The notes: a model not told the origin generated them from the sequence alone. DNA of 64,000 nt from Amoebidium appalachense (GCA_963693365.1 CAVNZM010000005.1:2108001-2172000); one strand, 5' to 3'. Numbered from the stretch's first letter, positions 25,831-38,148 are shown. Numbers and translations: made by a program.

Positions 25831-26460
25831 CATCACAAACCCCTATAGATGTGGATGTGTGCCTACTGCCCACACCACCACAAATACGTTTCCCCCACCG
25901 CACCCACCACAAACCCTAAGTAAGATGTGAATGTGGGGCCTACCCGCCGCCACCACTACAACTACGTTTCCCCCACCGCACCCACCACAAACCCTAAGTA
26001 AGATGTGAATGTGGGGCCTACCCGCCGCCACCACTACAACTACGTTTCCCCACCGCACCCACCACAAACCCTAAGTAAGATGTGAATGTGGGGCCTACCC
26101 GCCGCCACCACTACAACTACGTTTCCCCCACCGCACCCACCACAAACCCTAAGTAAGATGTGAATTGGGGCCTACCCGCCGCCACCACTACAACTACGTT
26201 TCCCCCCACCGCACCCACCACAAACCCTAAGTAAGATGTGAATGTGGGGCCTACCCGCCGCCACCACTACAACTACGTTTCCCCCACCGCACCCACCACA
26301 AACCCTAAGTAAGATGTGAATGTGGGGCCTACCCGCCGCCACCACTACAACTACGTTTCCCCCACCGCACCCACCACAAACCCTAAGTAAGATGTGAATG
26401 TGGGGCCTACCCGCCGCCACCACTACAACTACGTTTCCCCCACCGCACCCACCACAAACC
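25831..26460. repeat. 78-bp tandem array (about eight copies) directly after the JmjC stop codon
   Basis: The unit contains CCGCACCCACCACAAACCCT, AAGTAAGATGTGAATG and CCGCCGCCACCACTACAACT. The stop codon of the JmjC gene lies at the edge of the last copy (AAACCCTAGGCC instead of AAACCCTAAG), so the array occupies its 3' untranslated region. Confidence 0.8.
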
Positions 26461-26787
26461 CTAGGCCACATTCATTTTGGCTTCCTCCTCGAACTCCTTG
26501 ATGTCAGCCTTGTACTTCTCTCTCAGCTTTTTCCACTGTGCAGGGGACACCTGTGGGTTGATAGTTGGGTGTAAGTGGTAGTCCAGCCAGGTGATTTGTT
26601 TATGCAAGGCTCAGACATCACTGTATGCCATTACCTCAAACACACCCACGCACCCACCACTACACCACCATGGCACACACCCACAGAAAACGAACTCCTA
26701 CGTGTGGACCAGGTCAAGAAAAACTCTGCAAGGACCCAAAAAACCGTTTTTACGAACCCCTACATGTAATTGTGAATGCTAGGGCAT

Positions 26788-26824
<37 letters not shown>

Positions 26825-26826
26825 CA

Positions 26827-26857
<31 letters not shown>

Positions 26858-29800
26858 GTGTTTGTTTGTTTTTTTTTTTTTTTTTTTTTTTTTTGGGGGG
26901 GGGGGGGAGGGGGGGAGGGGGGTTACCTTGAAAACGTGTTTCCTGTCAGTGTAGCCACACGTGCATGCCGGGGGGGGCTTCTTGCCAGCGACCACAAGCC
27001 AGTTGACCGTGGCAAAATTTACCGCCTCGGCCAAGCTGCTACCAGTAGCATACCCAAAGTGGTATGCCCCAGGCAATGTGTAGATGACCTCGCCGGCCTG
27101 CTGAACCGTGTGCTGCACAGGAACACCCTTCTTCATCAAGTAACGGGGGTGGATGAACACAGACTGTCCCACCCACATGTTAGTCATATGAAAAACCGGG
27201 TGGTCGTTTTTGTAAGTGCTTTTTTGTTTTTTGTTCTTCACGTCATTCACGTCAGTGTCTACCACTCCCTCTCTCTCTCTCTTCTTGTAGTCCTCTGTTG
27301 TGTGTGTGGTCGTTTTTTTTTTTTTTTTTTTTTTTTTTGGGGGGGGGGTGGTGAGGGATTACCTTATGCTGTGTGACTTTCTTGCAGATACCGGCCCCCG
27401 AAAGGCCAAGCCTCTTGTAGATATCCTCGAGGATAGACGTGACCTGTCCATTGTACTCTGCACTGATTATATACCAGCTTTTGTCTCCGGGCCCACGGGT
27501 CATGATGTTGACACTTCCGAGCAGACCGTCTTCTGTGTGGGGCACAAACGGAGACCCCGTCGTGACACTGCAAGGAGGCATGTGATTGGGGTTAAAACAA
27601 TAATTAGTTCCGACTTCGATGTGATCCAATACATTCCGAGAAGACCTGACCCATACACATACACCCAGGATGGTTCTGTGAACAAAAGGGGCATTCTGCA
27701 AACCTGCCTTTTTTCCCTTTGTTGTTTGTTGTTGTGTTTTTTTTTTTTTGGGGGGGGGGGGGAAGGGGTGGGGGGGCATACTTATAGAGCATCGGTGTTG
27801 AGATGCCCTCACAGTTCTGGAACTCTCTCGATACAATCGAGCCCAGCGTCTCCAAGCTGAACATGTAGTCGATTTCTTCCCTCACTACCTGTACACACAC
27901 CACATTGCATCAACACAACATACACTCTCCGCACAAACACACGCACACACCCATGCCTACACAACATGCACTCTCTGCTGCACAAACACACGCACACACC
28001 CATGCCTACACAACATGCACCCTCTGCTGCACACACACGAATACACCCATGCCTATACAACATGCACCCTCTGCTGCACACACACGAATACACCCATGCC
28101 TACACAACATGCACCCTCTGCTGCACACACACGAATACACCCATGCCTACACAACATGCACCCTCTGCTGCACACACACGAATACACCCATGCCTATACA
28201 ACATGCACCCTCTGCTGCACACACACGAATACACCCATGCCTACACAACATGCACCCTCTGCTGCACACACACGAATACACCCATGCCTACAGAATACAC
28301 CCATGCCTTCACAACATGCACCCTCTGCTGCACACACACGAATACACCCATGCCTACAGAATACACCCATGCCTTCACAACATGCACCCTCTGCTGCACA
28401 CACACGAATACACCCATGCCTACAGAATACACCCATGCCTTCACAACATGCACCCTCTGCTGCACACACACGAATACACCCATGCCTACACAACATGCAC
28501 CCTCTGCTGCACACACACGAATACACCCATGCCTACAGAATACACCCATGCCTTCACAACATGCACCCTCTGCTGCACACACACGAATACACCCATGCCT
28601 ACAGAATACACCCATGCCTTCACAACATGCACCCTCTGCTGCACACACACGAATACACCCATGCCTACACAACATGCACCCTCTGCTGCACACACACGAA
28701 TACACCCATGCCTACAGAATACACCCATGCCTTCACAACATGCACCCTCTGCTGCACACACACAAATACACCCATGCCTACACAACATGCACCCTCTGCT
28801 GCACACACACGAATACACCCATGCCTTCACAACATGCACCCTCTGCTGCACACACACGAATACACCCATGCCTACACAACATGCACCCTCTGCTGCACAC
28901 ACACGAATACACCCATGCCTACACAACATGCACCCTCTGCTGCACACACACGAATACACCCATGCCTTCACAACATGCACCCTCTGCTGCACACACACGA
29001 ATACACCCATGCCTACACAACATGCACCCTCTGCTGCACACACACGAATACACCCATGCCTACACAACATGCACCCTCTGCTGCACACACACGAATACAC
29101 CCATGCCTTCACAACATGCACCCTCTGCTGCACACACACGAATACACCCATGCCTACACAACATGCACCCTCTGCTGCACACACACGAATACACCCATGC
29201 CTACACAACATGCACCCTCTGCTGCACACACACGAATACACCCATGCCTTCACAACATGCACCCTCTGCTGCACACACACGAATACACCCATGCCTTCAC
29301 AACATGCACCCTCTGCTGCACACACACGAATACACCCATGCCTACACAACATGCACCCTCTGCTGCACACACACGAATACACCCATGCCTACACAACATG
29401 CACCCTCTGCTGCACACACACGAATACACCCGGGCCCATGCCTTCACAACATGCACCCTCTGCTGCACACACACAAATACACCCATGCCTACACAACATG
29501 CACCCTCTGCTGCACACACACGAATACACCCATGCCTTCACAACATGCACCCTCTGCTGCACACACACGAATACACCCATGCCTACACAACATGCACCCT
29601 CTGCTGCACACACACGAATACACCCATGCCTACACAACATGCACCCTCTGCTGCACACACACGAATACACCCATGCCTTCACAACATGCACCCTCTGCTG
29701 CACACACACGAATACACCCATGCCTACACAACATGCACCCTCTGCTGCACACACACGAATACACCCATGCCTACACAACATGCACCCTCTGCTGCACACA

Positions 29801-30835
29801 CACGAATACACCCATGCCTTCACAACATGCACCCTCTGCTGCACACACACGAATACACCCATGCCTACACAACATGCACCCTCTGCTGCACACACACGAA
29901 TACACCCATGCCTACACAACATGCACCCTCTGCTGCACACACACGAATACACCCATGCCTTCACAACATGCACCCTCTGCTGCACACACACGAATACACC
30001 CATGCCTTCACAACATGCACCCTCTGCTGCACACACACGAATACACCCATGCCTACACAACATGCACCCTCTGCTGCACACACACGAATACACCCATGCC
30101 TACACAACATGCACCCTCTGCTGCACACACACGAATACACCCGGGCCCATGCCTTCACAACATGCACCCTCTGCTGCACACACACGAATACACCCATGCC
30201 TTCACAACATGCACCCTCTGCTGCACACACACGAATACACCCATGCCTACACAACATGCACCCTCAGCTGCACACACACGAATACACCCATGCCTACACA
30301 ACATGCACCCTCTGCACAAACACACGCACATACACACACATGACACACACGTACCTCACTGGGTGTATGGGTGTTTTTAAGAGGTGTCAGATCCGTTCCG
30401 TAAAAGAACATTTTACTGTAAGTTTCCGGTAAGCAGTCCAATTGCCCCCAGAACTCCTCCTCATCCAACGGGTCCCCCTGCTCAATCGTGTTAGCTCCTG
30501 TTCACGGTAACCATACCCTAATGGTTGCAAATACGCACCTCTGGAATTTGCTCTTTGATGTCGTCCCTATAAACGAGGAAGACATCCTTGATGGCGGTAG
30601 CCTCCAGACAGATCTTGGTGTAGGATTTTCTCACTGGTGTGGCCCAAGCAGCCTCTTTCAGCCCCTGCACTACCGGTTCGGGAAGCATGAACTTGACGGC
30701 ACCAGCTGCCCGAACCTCGTGTCGTTTTTCCATTACCCTAACTATCGTCTCAAATGAGAGCTTTTCTAACTGCAGTTGGCTGAGATGTTTAACGGGTACC
30801 TCGGTGAACCCCACCGACTCCCCTGTCTCCGCCCC
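26461..30835 (-). CDS. JmjC-domain protein (probable Fe(II)/2-oxoglutarate histone demethylase), last six exons
   Basis: Exons on the minus strand: 30835-30539, 30477-30355, 27888-27782, 27675-27363, 27292-26927 and 26550-26461; their phases chain into 431 residues ending MNVA-stop. The segment DPLDEEEFWG then FYGTDL resembles the FW...YGADL region before the JmjC fold. The JmjC core keeps PHTED (Fe-binding His and Glu), GDKSWY (2-oxoglutarate Lys) and AGEVIYTLPGAYHFGY (third Fe ligand), then EAVNFATVNW. An active demethylase or hydroxylase is therefore likely, with its catalytic domain at the C-terminus. Exons upstream of 30835 are unresolved; the open frame at 31640-32563 may be one. Boundaries at 27292 and 30835 are less certain. 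The introns make this a host gene. Confidence 0.75.
27905..30330 (+). repeat. Minisatellite of a 47-bp unit inside a JmjC intron (about 2.4 kb)
   Basis: About 50 copies of a unit with ACACACGAATACACCCATGC and AACATGCACCCTCTGCTG. Copies carry either CCTACACAAC or CCTTCACAAC, and the first third contains longer versions with an extra 19 bp. A GGGCCC-bearing variant occurs at 29,431 and 30,142, exactly 711 bp apart, showing higher-order duplication. The unit has no stop in any forward frame, so three long overlapping frames appear; these are not genes. Confidence 0.9.
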
Positions 30836-31079
30836 CTGCTGTTGCCCCCTATCCGCCTCCTCCGCTTCTTGCTCTGTGTGTGTGTGTGTGTGTGTGCCAT
30901 GCGTGTGTGCACGTGTGTGCCGGGTGTGTGTGCATGTTTGTGCCGGGTGTGCGTGTGCGTGTGTGTCGGGGTGGGGGGTAGGATTAGCCAAGGTGGATGC
31001 ACGTGTGCAGGTGTGTGCTCTCTCTCTCTCTCTGTGTATGTGTGTGGTGGTGGTGGTGGTTGGGTGTGTGTGGCGGGGA

Positions 31080-31468
31080 CTAGTCGAGGTGCCCAGGTGC
31101 ATGCATGCGTGCAGACGTGTAATGGCTTGTGTGTTGGGGGGGGGGGGGGGGGGGGATAGCCTGGCAGGTGCATGCGTGCGTGCAGACGTATGATCCCTTC
31201 CGTGTGTGTGCGGGGAGAGGGGGGATAGCCCAGGTGCATGCATGCGTGCAGACGTGTGATCCCTTCCGTGTGTGTGCGGGGAGAGGGGGGATAGCCCAGG
31301 TGCATGCATGCGTGCAGACGTGTGATCCCTTCCGTGTGTGTGCGGGGAGAGGGGGGATAGCCCAGGTGGATGCATGCGTGCAGACGTGTGATCCCTTCCG
31401 TGTGTGTGCGGGGAGAGGGGGGATAGCCCAGGTGCATGCATGCGTGCAGACGTGTAATGGCTTGTGTG

Positions 31469-31502
<34 letters not shown>

Positions 31503-31650
31503 GCGGGGGGATAGCCCAGGTGCATGCGTGCGTGCAGACGTGTGATCCCTTCCGTGTGTGTGCGGGGAGAGGGGGGATAGCCCAGGTGCATGCATGCGTG
31601 CAGACGTGTAATGGCTTGTGTGTTGGGGGGGGGGGGGGGTTACCCGGCCT
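31080..31650 (+). repeat. Tandem array of a roughly 65-bp unit
   Basis: About eight copies containing GTGCATGCATGCGTGCAGAC and GATCCCTTCCGTGTGTGTGC, with G-runs up to 30 bases. Together with GT-rich sequence at 30,870-31,070 it fills the region upstream of the first recognised JmjC exon. Confidence 0.75.
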
Positions 31651-32563
31651 GAAATCCCAAGGAGATGTGTTGCGGGTGTGGCGGTAGCCCTCTGCCCCCT
31701 CTGCCCCTCCCTCTCCCCTCCCCCATCCCCACCCTCTCCCTCTCCCTCCCCCTCCCCCTCTCCCCCCTCCCCACCCCCACCCTCTCCCTCTCCCTCCCCC
31801 TCCCCCTCTCCCCCCTCCCCACGCCCACCCTCTCCCTCTCCCTCCCCCTCCCCCTCTCCCCCCTCCCCACCCCCACCCTCTCCCTCTCCCTCCCCCTCTC
31901 CCTCCCCCTCTCCCCCTCCCCACCCCCTCCCTCTCCCCCCTCCACTCTTGCCCGCTTTCTCGGTCGGTCACTCGTCGGTGCAGGTAGCTTGAAAGCGGGG
32001 CTGCCTGGGGGGCTACGTGCAGCCCCATCCCACCACACTTTCCATCCGTGCTTTTTGAAGATGCGACAAATCTGGAACTCCCCCGGCAAAGTACCCACCA
32101 CGGCAGGTATGCGACTGTAGTCCTTACTGCCAGGATACAGAGAAATGCGACCGAGCTTCACCGCCCAACCCTCACTCGAAAACGGATGATAGCTGTGAAG
32201 ATCATAAATCTTCCATCGAGGACCACCAAATCTGAGAATCCAGGCTACAACTTCCGGGATGCCCATGTCGTTTTCGAATTCGTGTAGGTTGTAGTTCTTC
32301 CTGCAACTAGGACGTCCGTCGTCCAGTTCAATCAAAAAAACATAAACATGTTCTGAACCCGTTGGCATCACCAAATATATGATCGGTGCGAGTTTTTTTT
32401 TTTGAGGATGACGATAAATACTCTGACGTGTGAGTAGCCTTTTACCGGTAAATATAACTGACGGATCAACGTCGTTCGAAAGCCTAAATGTGGGTGGGTC
32501 GAGTGGTATGCTGCTCGGGAATGCACGAGTGATGAGCGCCAGAATATTGCCGTTGACAGCCAT
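31640..32563 (-). CDS. Unknown protein; about 200 unique residues followed by a low-complexity tail
   Basis: The first about 205 residues (MAVNGNILALITRAF onward) look like a folded domain, with APIIYLVMPTGSEHVYVFLI and EVVAWILRFGGPRWKIYDL. No family was recognised. After PRKRARVEGG the frame only reads the CT array as Gly/Arg/Glu repeats, so the true end is probably elsewhere. A donor-like site at about 31,945 is in phase with the acceptor at 30,836, so this could be the first known exon of the JmjC gene. KRAR would serve as a nuclear signal. Whether it is a separate gene remains open. Confidence 0.45.
   Translation of the reverse strand: MAVNGNILALITRAFPSSIPLDPPTFRLSNDVDPSVIFTGKRLLTRQSIYRHPQKKKLAPIIYLVMPTGSEHVYVFLIELDDGRPSCRKNYNLHEFENDMGIPEVVAWILRFGGPRWKIYDLHSYHPFSSEGWAVKLGRISLYPGSKDYSRIPAVVGTLPGEFQICRIFKKHGWKVWWDGAARSPPGSPAFKLPAPTSDRPRKRARVEGGEGGGGEGERGRERGRERERVGVGRGERGRGRERERVGVGRGERGRGRERERVGVGRGERGRGRERERVGMGEGRGRGRGGRGLPPHPQHISLGFQAG
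31690..31945 (+). repeat. CT-rich array of a roughly 60-bp unit
   Basis: Four copies containing CCACCCTCTCCCTCTCCCTC. It overlaps the 3' part of the open frame at 31640-32563. Confidence 0.7.
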
Positions 32564-32678
32564 GTTGCTGTGTGTGTTTTTGTGATGTGTGTAATTGTGA
32601 GCACCCTCTGCCTGTAAGACTGTCTGTGAGAGCGCTCTGTCTGTGTGCTTGTGCCACCGTGTTGTAGCGCTCGTGCTT

Positions 32679-32818
<140 letters not shown>

Positions 32819-33117
32819 AATCGTTCCTAGGAAAGCTCGTGCATGCGCGCGCTATGTTTTTTGTGTCCAGTCTAACAATGTTTGTGTTTAGCAGAACTCG
32901 TTTGTGTGTGTGCTCTGTTTTCGTATCCCAAACAATCTACGATTGTGTGCATAAGCCTAAAATGTGCCTCGCACAGGGAAACATGAAGGAAATTCTATGT
33001 ATCTGTATTGGCTAAAAAAGGGGACAACTGATAGCGCGGTGTGCACAGGTTATTATAACAAGTTTCTTTGTTGTTTTCGTTCTGTTTTTGGCAATCTAGC
33101 CTATTTGTAATTACAAT

Positions 33118-33375
33118 GGAAACATGTACAACAGCAGCGCCGGGCGAAAGTGACACGAACTGGTGTGGTGCGCTTGATTATGTTTGAAACATGCACAACA
33201 GCAGCGCTGGGCGAAAGTGACACGAACTGATGTGGTGCGCCTGATTACGTTTGAAACATGCACAACAGCAGCGCTGGGCGAAAGTGACACGAATTGGTGT
33301 GGCGTGCTTGGTTATGTTTGAAACATGTACAACAGCAGCGCCGGGCGAAAGTAACACGAACTGGTGTGGTGCGCT
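33118..33375 (+). repeat. Four copies of a roughly 67-bp unit
   Basis: Each copy contains ACAACAGCAGCG, GGGCGAAAGT and ACACGAA, then GGTGTGG and TTATGTTTGAAAC. Confidence 0.75.
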
Positions 33376-34540
33376 TGGTTATATTTGTTCGTTCGGGAAT
33401 CAAGATGGACTCTTGTAATTTCTCCGTTGTATATAGAGCGCAAAGAGAGTGTTGAACATATATTCTCATTTCGCAAAGCTTGAAGCAAGCAAGAAAATCA
33501 CGTTTTTGATGACTGGCCAATTAATGTTTTGTTCAGTTTGGCCAATGGAATCACTGATTGGCGCGTACGTGATAATAAGCTAATCAGTGAGATCGGCTAA
33601 TAATAGTTTGGGTAGCAGGGCCAGCCTGCCCAACCAAGACCCTTTTGCGAGTAACAATTGTGATTTATTCTAATAGGCAATAAATATTAAAAAAGCATAA
33701 TTTATTTATGTTTATTTATACTTTACGCGGACACAGACATTTGCTTGGAATTTTGTTTGGAAAGGGTCCTGTGAATCTGGTCTTCGAAAAGCGTTGCAGC
33801 CTTGAGTCACGGTGTATTGACCAACTAGATTGTACCAATGCCGATAAGCGCTTGCCTAGAGTACCAGTGCCCGATCACGTTGACCCAACCATTATTCACC
33901 AATCACCGATTGGTTTTGTTGGCTGGCGCATTTACGTGATGACTGGCCAATGAAATTACTTAGTGACTGATAGCAGCACCGACCCTGGAGCGTTTTGACT
34001 GAGCAAGGAATAAGGGAAATCCTAAAAGAGGGTTGTATGTTTTATGACATATAAGGTTCTATAAATAAACAACCATGCGCTTGGGATTTTGGTTGGAAAG
34101 CGTTTTGTATTTGCCCAATTTGAATCCGATGCTTCGATTTCGGTCAATCAGAATACCCTGAGCATCAGCGCCGCGAATCACGTGGGGCAAGAACCAACCC
34201 CTATGCACCAATCAAACGCTTGCACGTAAAAAGGTCCGCGAATAAGATGTTGTGAAAGCGTATATCCTTCGATGTTTTAAACTAGCGCTCGTTTTGTCCT
34301 GTATATTATATTTTTATTTCGTATATTCACCTTTTTTATACAGTTTACCTGTGAACCAAACACGATTAGAGATATATTCGCTAACAGCGCCAAAAGGTTC
34401 TGTTTTTCTTATGCTTGATTCTCGTAACATAAGATCGTATTTTGCGCAATGGCTTCACATAAATTATTGATGACGGTTTTTTTATATCAGTTCACAGCGC
34501 TGTCATTTTCTACTTTTCTGATTCTTTTGTTCATGGCTGT
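33376..34540. repeat. AT-rich spacer with a diverged direct repeat
   Basis: Two related stretches begin at about 33,738 (GCTTGGAATTTTGTTTGGAA) and 34,078 (GCTTGGGATTTTGGTTGGAA), each followed after about 120 bp by an AATCACGTGG or GATCACGTTG motif and CACCAATCA. GACTGGCCAAT recurs at 33,512 and 33,941. No credible gene. Confidence 0.5.
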
Positions 34541-34860
34541 GTTTGCACACGACGGTGTTTGCCTAGAGAAACGTAACACTCTCTTTTTTTTTTCTTTTTC
34601 TCTTGTTCACGACTGGGTTTGCACAGGACTGTGTTTGCGCAGAGAAACGTAACACTCTTTTTTTTTACTTTTTCCTTTGTTCACAACAGAGAATCGTATT
34701 CGTAGCACTTTCTTTTTTTTTTCCTTTTTCCCTTGTTTTTTTTTTTCCTTTTTCCCTTGTTCACGACTGGGTTTGCACACGACTGTGTTTGCGCAGAGAA
34801 ACGTAAGACTTCCTTTCTTTTTTTCCCTTTGTTTATCCTTTTTTTTTGTGAAAACTGTCA
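34540..34860 (+). repeat. T-rich repeats upstream of the coiled-coil gene
   Basis: Three copies of GACTGGGTTTGCACA/ACGACTGTGTTTGCGCAGAG-type sequence separated by long T and C runs (TTTTTCCTTTTTCCCTTGTT). They lead up to the ATG at 34863 and may be its promoter and leader. Confidence 0.6.
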
Positions 34861-34862
34861 CG

Positions 34863-36089
34863 ATGGATTATTCCCAGCAAGCTCCCGGGTCGGGGTCATA
34901 CGAAACCAACATCAGCAAGTCCGCCGACCCCGTCACAACGCAAGCCCCCCCCCCATCCAACCCCCCCCCACACTCCGGCGGCGAAGTCCCCTCCCCAACC
35001 AACCCCCCCCCCACACTCAGGCTCCGGCGGCGACGTCCCCCCCCCCCCATCCAACCCCCCCCACACTCCGGCGACACTGCTCCCGTCGATCCAAAAATGT
35101 TCGAAGAGTACTTGGAGACTGTGTTGCAGTCGAAAGTAGACAGTGCCATTGCCTCTGCATTGGCAAAGGTCGGTACTGCGGCCACTGCACCCGCTGTCAC
35201 CACCCCAACCACCGAATTGCAGGAGAAGCTGGAAGCCGCAGAGAAAGAATTACAAACGAAGGATCAAGACATCCAAATCCTTAAGGGGGAAATTGCCGAG
35301 CTAAAATCGGCGGCGGCCAAACAAAAACACCTTGCAGATGCAAAGGAACAGGTGTTATCGGCAAAGAATCGGGACCTCGAAGGGCAGCTTGTTGGAAAGG
35401 TGGCCGATATCCTGGAGCATCAGACTGAAGGGGAAAGATACCGGGCCGAGATTACCAAGCTTCAGTCACACATTGCGACCATGAGGGAATCATACCGTAG
35501 AACAATCGACGAGAGCACACAGAAACTTCGTGATTGGAATGACCCCCAGCCCCTCCCCGACATTACCGTCCAACACGGTCTCGCCCCCCCCTCCCCCCCC
35601 CCTGGTACGACCAATCAAAATCCCATCCCCACCCTCCCCCCGCCCGGTACCACTCAGCCCAAAACCCCCCTCAACCTCCCCCTGCCCATTCTCCCCCTCC
35701 CCCCACCTGTCATGCCCGTACCCCCCTTCAATCCGTCCCTCACCACCGTTACCAGCACCCAATCCCACACTTTTGGTGCCTCCATGATGTCGAACCCCTC
35801 TGCATATTCCCAGGGTTCAAAGAGAGGGGTGTCAGATATTTCTTTTGGTGTGTACAAACGGCACCGCCAGGAAGAGACGTCATTTGAGACGGCATTAGAT
35901 GAGGAATTGGAGGACATGATGGCTTTGGGCGAGAAGGTCGAGGGGAAGAAAGGGAAAGAAAGTGGTCGAGCAAAGAAACCAAAACAGAGTCAGAAACCAG
36001 CCCCTGCCCGCAGTGGCAGGACACGAGCAAAGCAAGTTTCAGATATACAGGTTATTCACGGGGACAGTGATGAAGACGATGAAGATTAG
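34863..36089 (+). CDS. Pro-rich coiled-coil protein with basic and acidic tail, 408 residues
   Basis: The ATG at 34863 starts MDYSQQAPGSGSYE; upstream in-frame codons only read T-rich repeats. A Pro-rich section (about 25-75) is followed by a coiled coil (about 120-220, with TELQEKLEAAEKELQTKDQD), a second Pro-rich linker with repeated PPPGTT (about 240-290), a short conserved-looking segment (ISFGVYKRHRQEETSFETAL), a Lys-rich stretch (GRAKKPKQSQKP) and a final acidic run (GDSDEDDED). It looks like a nuclear or virion core scaffold protein. It is unspliced. The family is unknown. Confidence 0.65.
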   Translation: MDYSQQAPGSGSYETNISKSADPVTTQAPPPSNPPPHSGGEVPSPTNPPPTLRLRRRRPPPPIQPPPHSGDTAPVDPKMFEEYLETVLQSKVDSAIASALAKVGTAATAPAVTTPTTELQEKLEAAEKELQTKDQDIQILKGEIAELKSAAAKQKHLADAKEQVLSAKNRDLEGQLVGKVADILEHQTEGERYRAEITKLQSHIATMRESYRRTIDESTQKLRDWNDPQPLPDITVQHGLAPPSPPPGTTNQNPIPTLPPPGTTQPKTPLNLPLPILPLPPPVMPVPPFNPSLTTVTSTQSHTFGASMMSNPSAYSQGSKRGVSDISFGVYKRHRQEETSFETALDEELEDMMALGEKVEGKKGKESGRAKKPKQSQKPAPARSGRTRAKQVSDIQVIHGDSDEDDED

Positions 36090-36440
36090 GTTGGGAGTGG
36101 TGAGGGGTGTGTTTTGATTTTGTTGTATGTGTCAGGGGCTGGGTATGGCCACAGGGGCTGGCTGATGTATTTTAATATATGACTGTTGATACTGGTAGCA
36201 CCTTACGGTTTCTGTATTTATGTTAACGAGCATCTTATGGATCATAGCATGTAGGCATCTTTTTTTTTCTGGTTCTGGATGGTTTAGTATCTTGTGGTTA
36301 TTATATATGTACAAGTCTTCTGGATGGTTTAGTATCTTGTGGTTATTATATATGTACAAGTCTTGTTTTGCTGTTTTCAACCGATTAAATATCGATTGTA
36401 TACAAAGAAGTCCAGGTCCCTTTTGGTACACACTTGCATG
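36090..36440. other. Spacer after the coiled-coil gene
   Basis: AT-rich, with a 45-bp direct repeat (two copies of GGATGGTTTAGTATCTTGTG followed by GTTATTATATATGTACAAGT). No gene seen. Confidence 0.5.
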
Positions 36441-36454
36441 CACGTTCAAAGTCT

Positions 36455-36486
<32 letters not shown>

Positions 36487-36562
36487 CCTCCCCATGCATG
36501 CATGCCCGTGTGGCACACAGTTTGTGTGCTTTCATAAGTCTATTGCATGCACGTTCAAAGTC

Positions 36563-36611
<49 letters not shown>

Positions 36612-36688
36612 CCTCCCCATGCATGCATGCCCGTGTGGCACACAGTTTGTGTGCTTTCATAAGTCTATTGCATGCACGTTCAAAGTCT

Positions 36689-36719
<31 letters not shown>

Positions 36720-36803
36720 CCACACTCCCTCCCCGTGCATGCATGCCCGTGTGGCACACAGTTTGTGTGCTTTCATAAGTCTATTGCATGCACGTTCAAA
36801 GTC

Positions 36804-36857
<54 letters not shown>

Positions 36858-36933
36858 CCTCCCCATGCATGCATGCCCGTGTGGCACACAGTTTGTGTGC
36901 TTTCATAAGTCTATTGCATGCACGTTCAAAGTC

Positions 36934-36968
<35 letters not shown>

Positions 36969-37056
36969 CCACACTCCCTCCCCATGCATGCATGCCCGTG
37001 TGGCACACAGTTTGTGTGCTTTCATAAGTCTATCGATGCATGCACGTTCAAAGTCT

Positions 37057-37087
<31 letters not shown>

Positions 37088-37284
37088 CCACACTCCCTCC
37101 CCGTGCATGCATGCCCGTGTGGCACACAGTTTGTGTGCTTTCATAAGTCTATTGCATGCACGTTCAAAGTCTCCCCCCCCCCCCCCCCCCCCCCCCTCCC
37201 CCACACTCCCTCCCCGTGCATGCATGCCCGTGTGGCACACAGTTTGTGTGCTTTCATAAGTCTATTGCATGCACGTTCAAAGTC

Positions 37285-37317
<33 letters not shown>

Positions 37318-37410
37318 ACACACACACACTCCCTCCCCATGCATGCATGCCCGTGTGGCACACAGTTTGTGTGCTTTCATAAGTCTATCGATGCATGCAC
37401 GTTCAAAGTC

Positions 37411-37462
<52 letters not shown>

Positions 37463-37601
37463 ACCCCACACTCCCTCCCCATGCATGCATGCCCGTGTGG
37501 CACACAGTTTGTGTGCTTTCATAAGTCTATCGATGCATGCATGCCCGTGTGGCACACAGTTTGTGTGCTTTCATAAGTCTATTGCATGCACGTTCAAAGT
37601 C

Positions 37602-37640
<39 letters not shown>

Positions 37641-37986
37641 CCCCCACCCCACACTCCCCTCCCCATGCATGCATGCCCGTGTGGCACACAGTTTGTGTGC
37701 TTTCATAAGTCTATCGATGCATGCATGCCCGTGTGGCACACAGTTTGTGTGCTTTAATAAGTCTATTGCATGCACGTTCAAAGTCTCCCCCCCCCCCACC
37801 CCCCCCCCCCCCCCCCCCCCCCCACCCCCCCCCTCCCCCCCACCCCCACCCCACACTCCCTCCCCATGCATGCATGCCCGTGTGGCACACAGTTTGTGTG
37901 CTTTCATAAGTCTATCGATGCATGCATGCCCGTGTGGCACACAGTTTGTGTGCTTTCATAAGTCTATTGCATGCACGTTCAAAGTC

Positions 37987-38050
<64 letters not shown>

Positions 38051-38128
38051 ACCCCACACTCCCTCCCCATGCATGCATGCCCGTGTGGCACACAGTTTGT
38101 GTGCTTTCATAAGTCTATCGATGTATAT
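36441..38128 (+). repeat. Long tandem array with poly-C cores (units of about 115-140 bp)
   Basis: About a dozen copies of GCATGCACGTTCAAAGTCTC, a poly-C tract of 15 to more than 60 bases, an optional (CA)n, CTCCCTCCCC, and GTGTGGCACACAGTTTGTGT. Some copies carry an extra CTATCGATGCATGCATGCCC insert. Frames on both strands are open through parts of it but have no protein character. Confidence 0.85.
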
Positions 38129-38148
38129 TGCATGCACGTTTAAAGTAT

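Noticed and set aside
27905-30432. Three overlapping forward frames of about 800 codons, and minus-strand frames up to 298 codons, in the 47-bp array
   Set aside because: The 47-bp unit has no stop in any forward frame and is not a multiple of three, so every forward frame stays open. There is no non-repetitive protein content, and the array lies within an intron of the JmjC gene on the other strand.
33708-33953. An 81-codon frame in the AT-rich spacer
   Set aside because: It lies in a diverged direct repeat whose second copy at 34.08 kb does not keep the frame.
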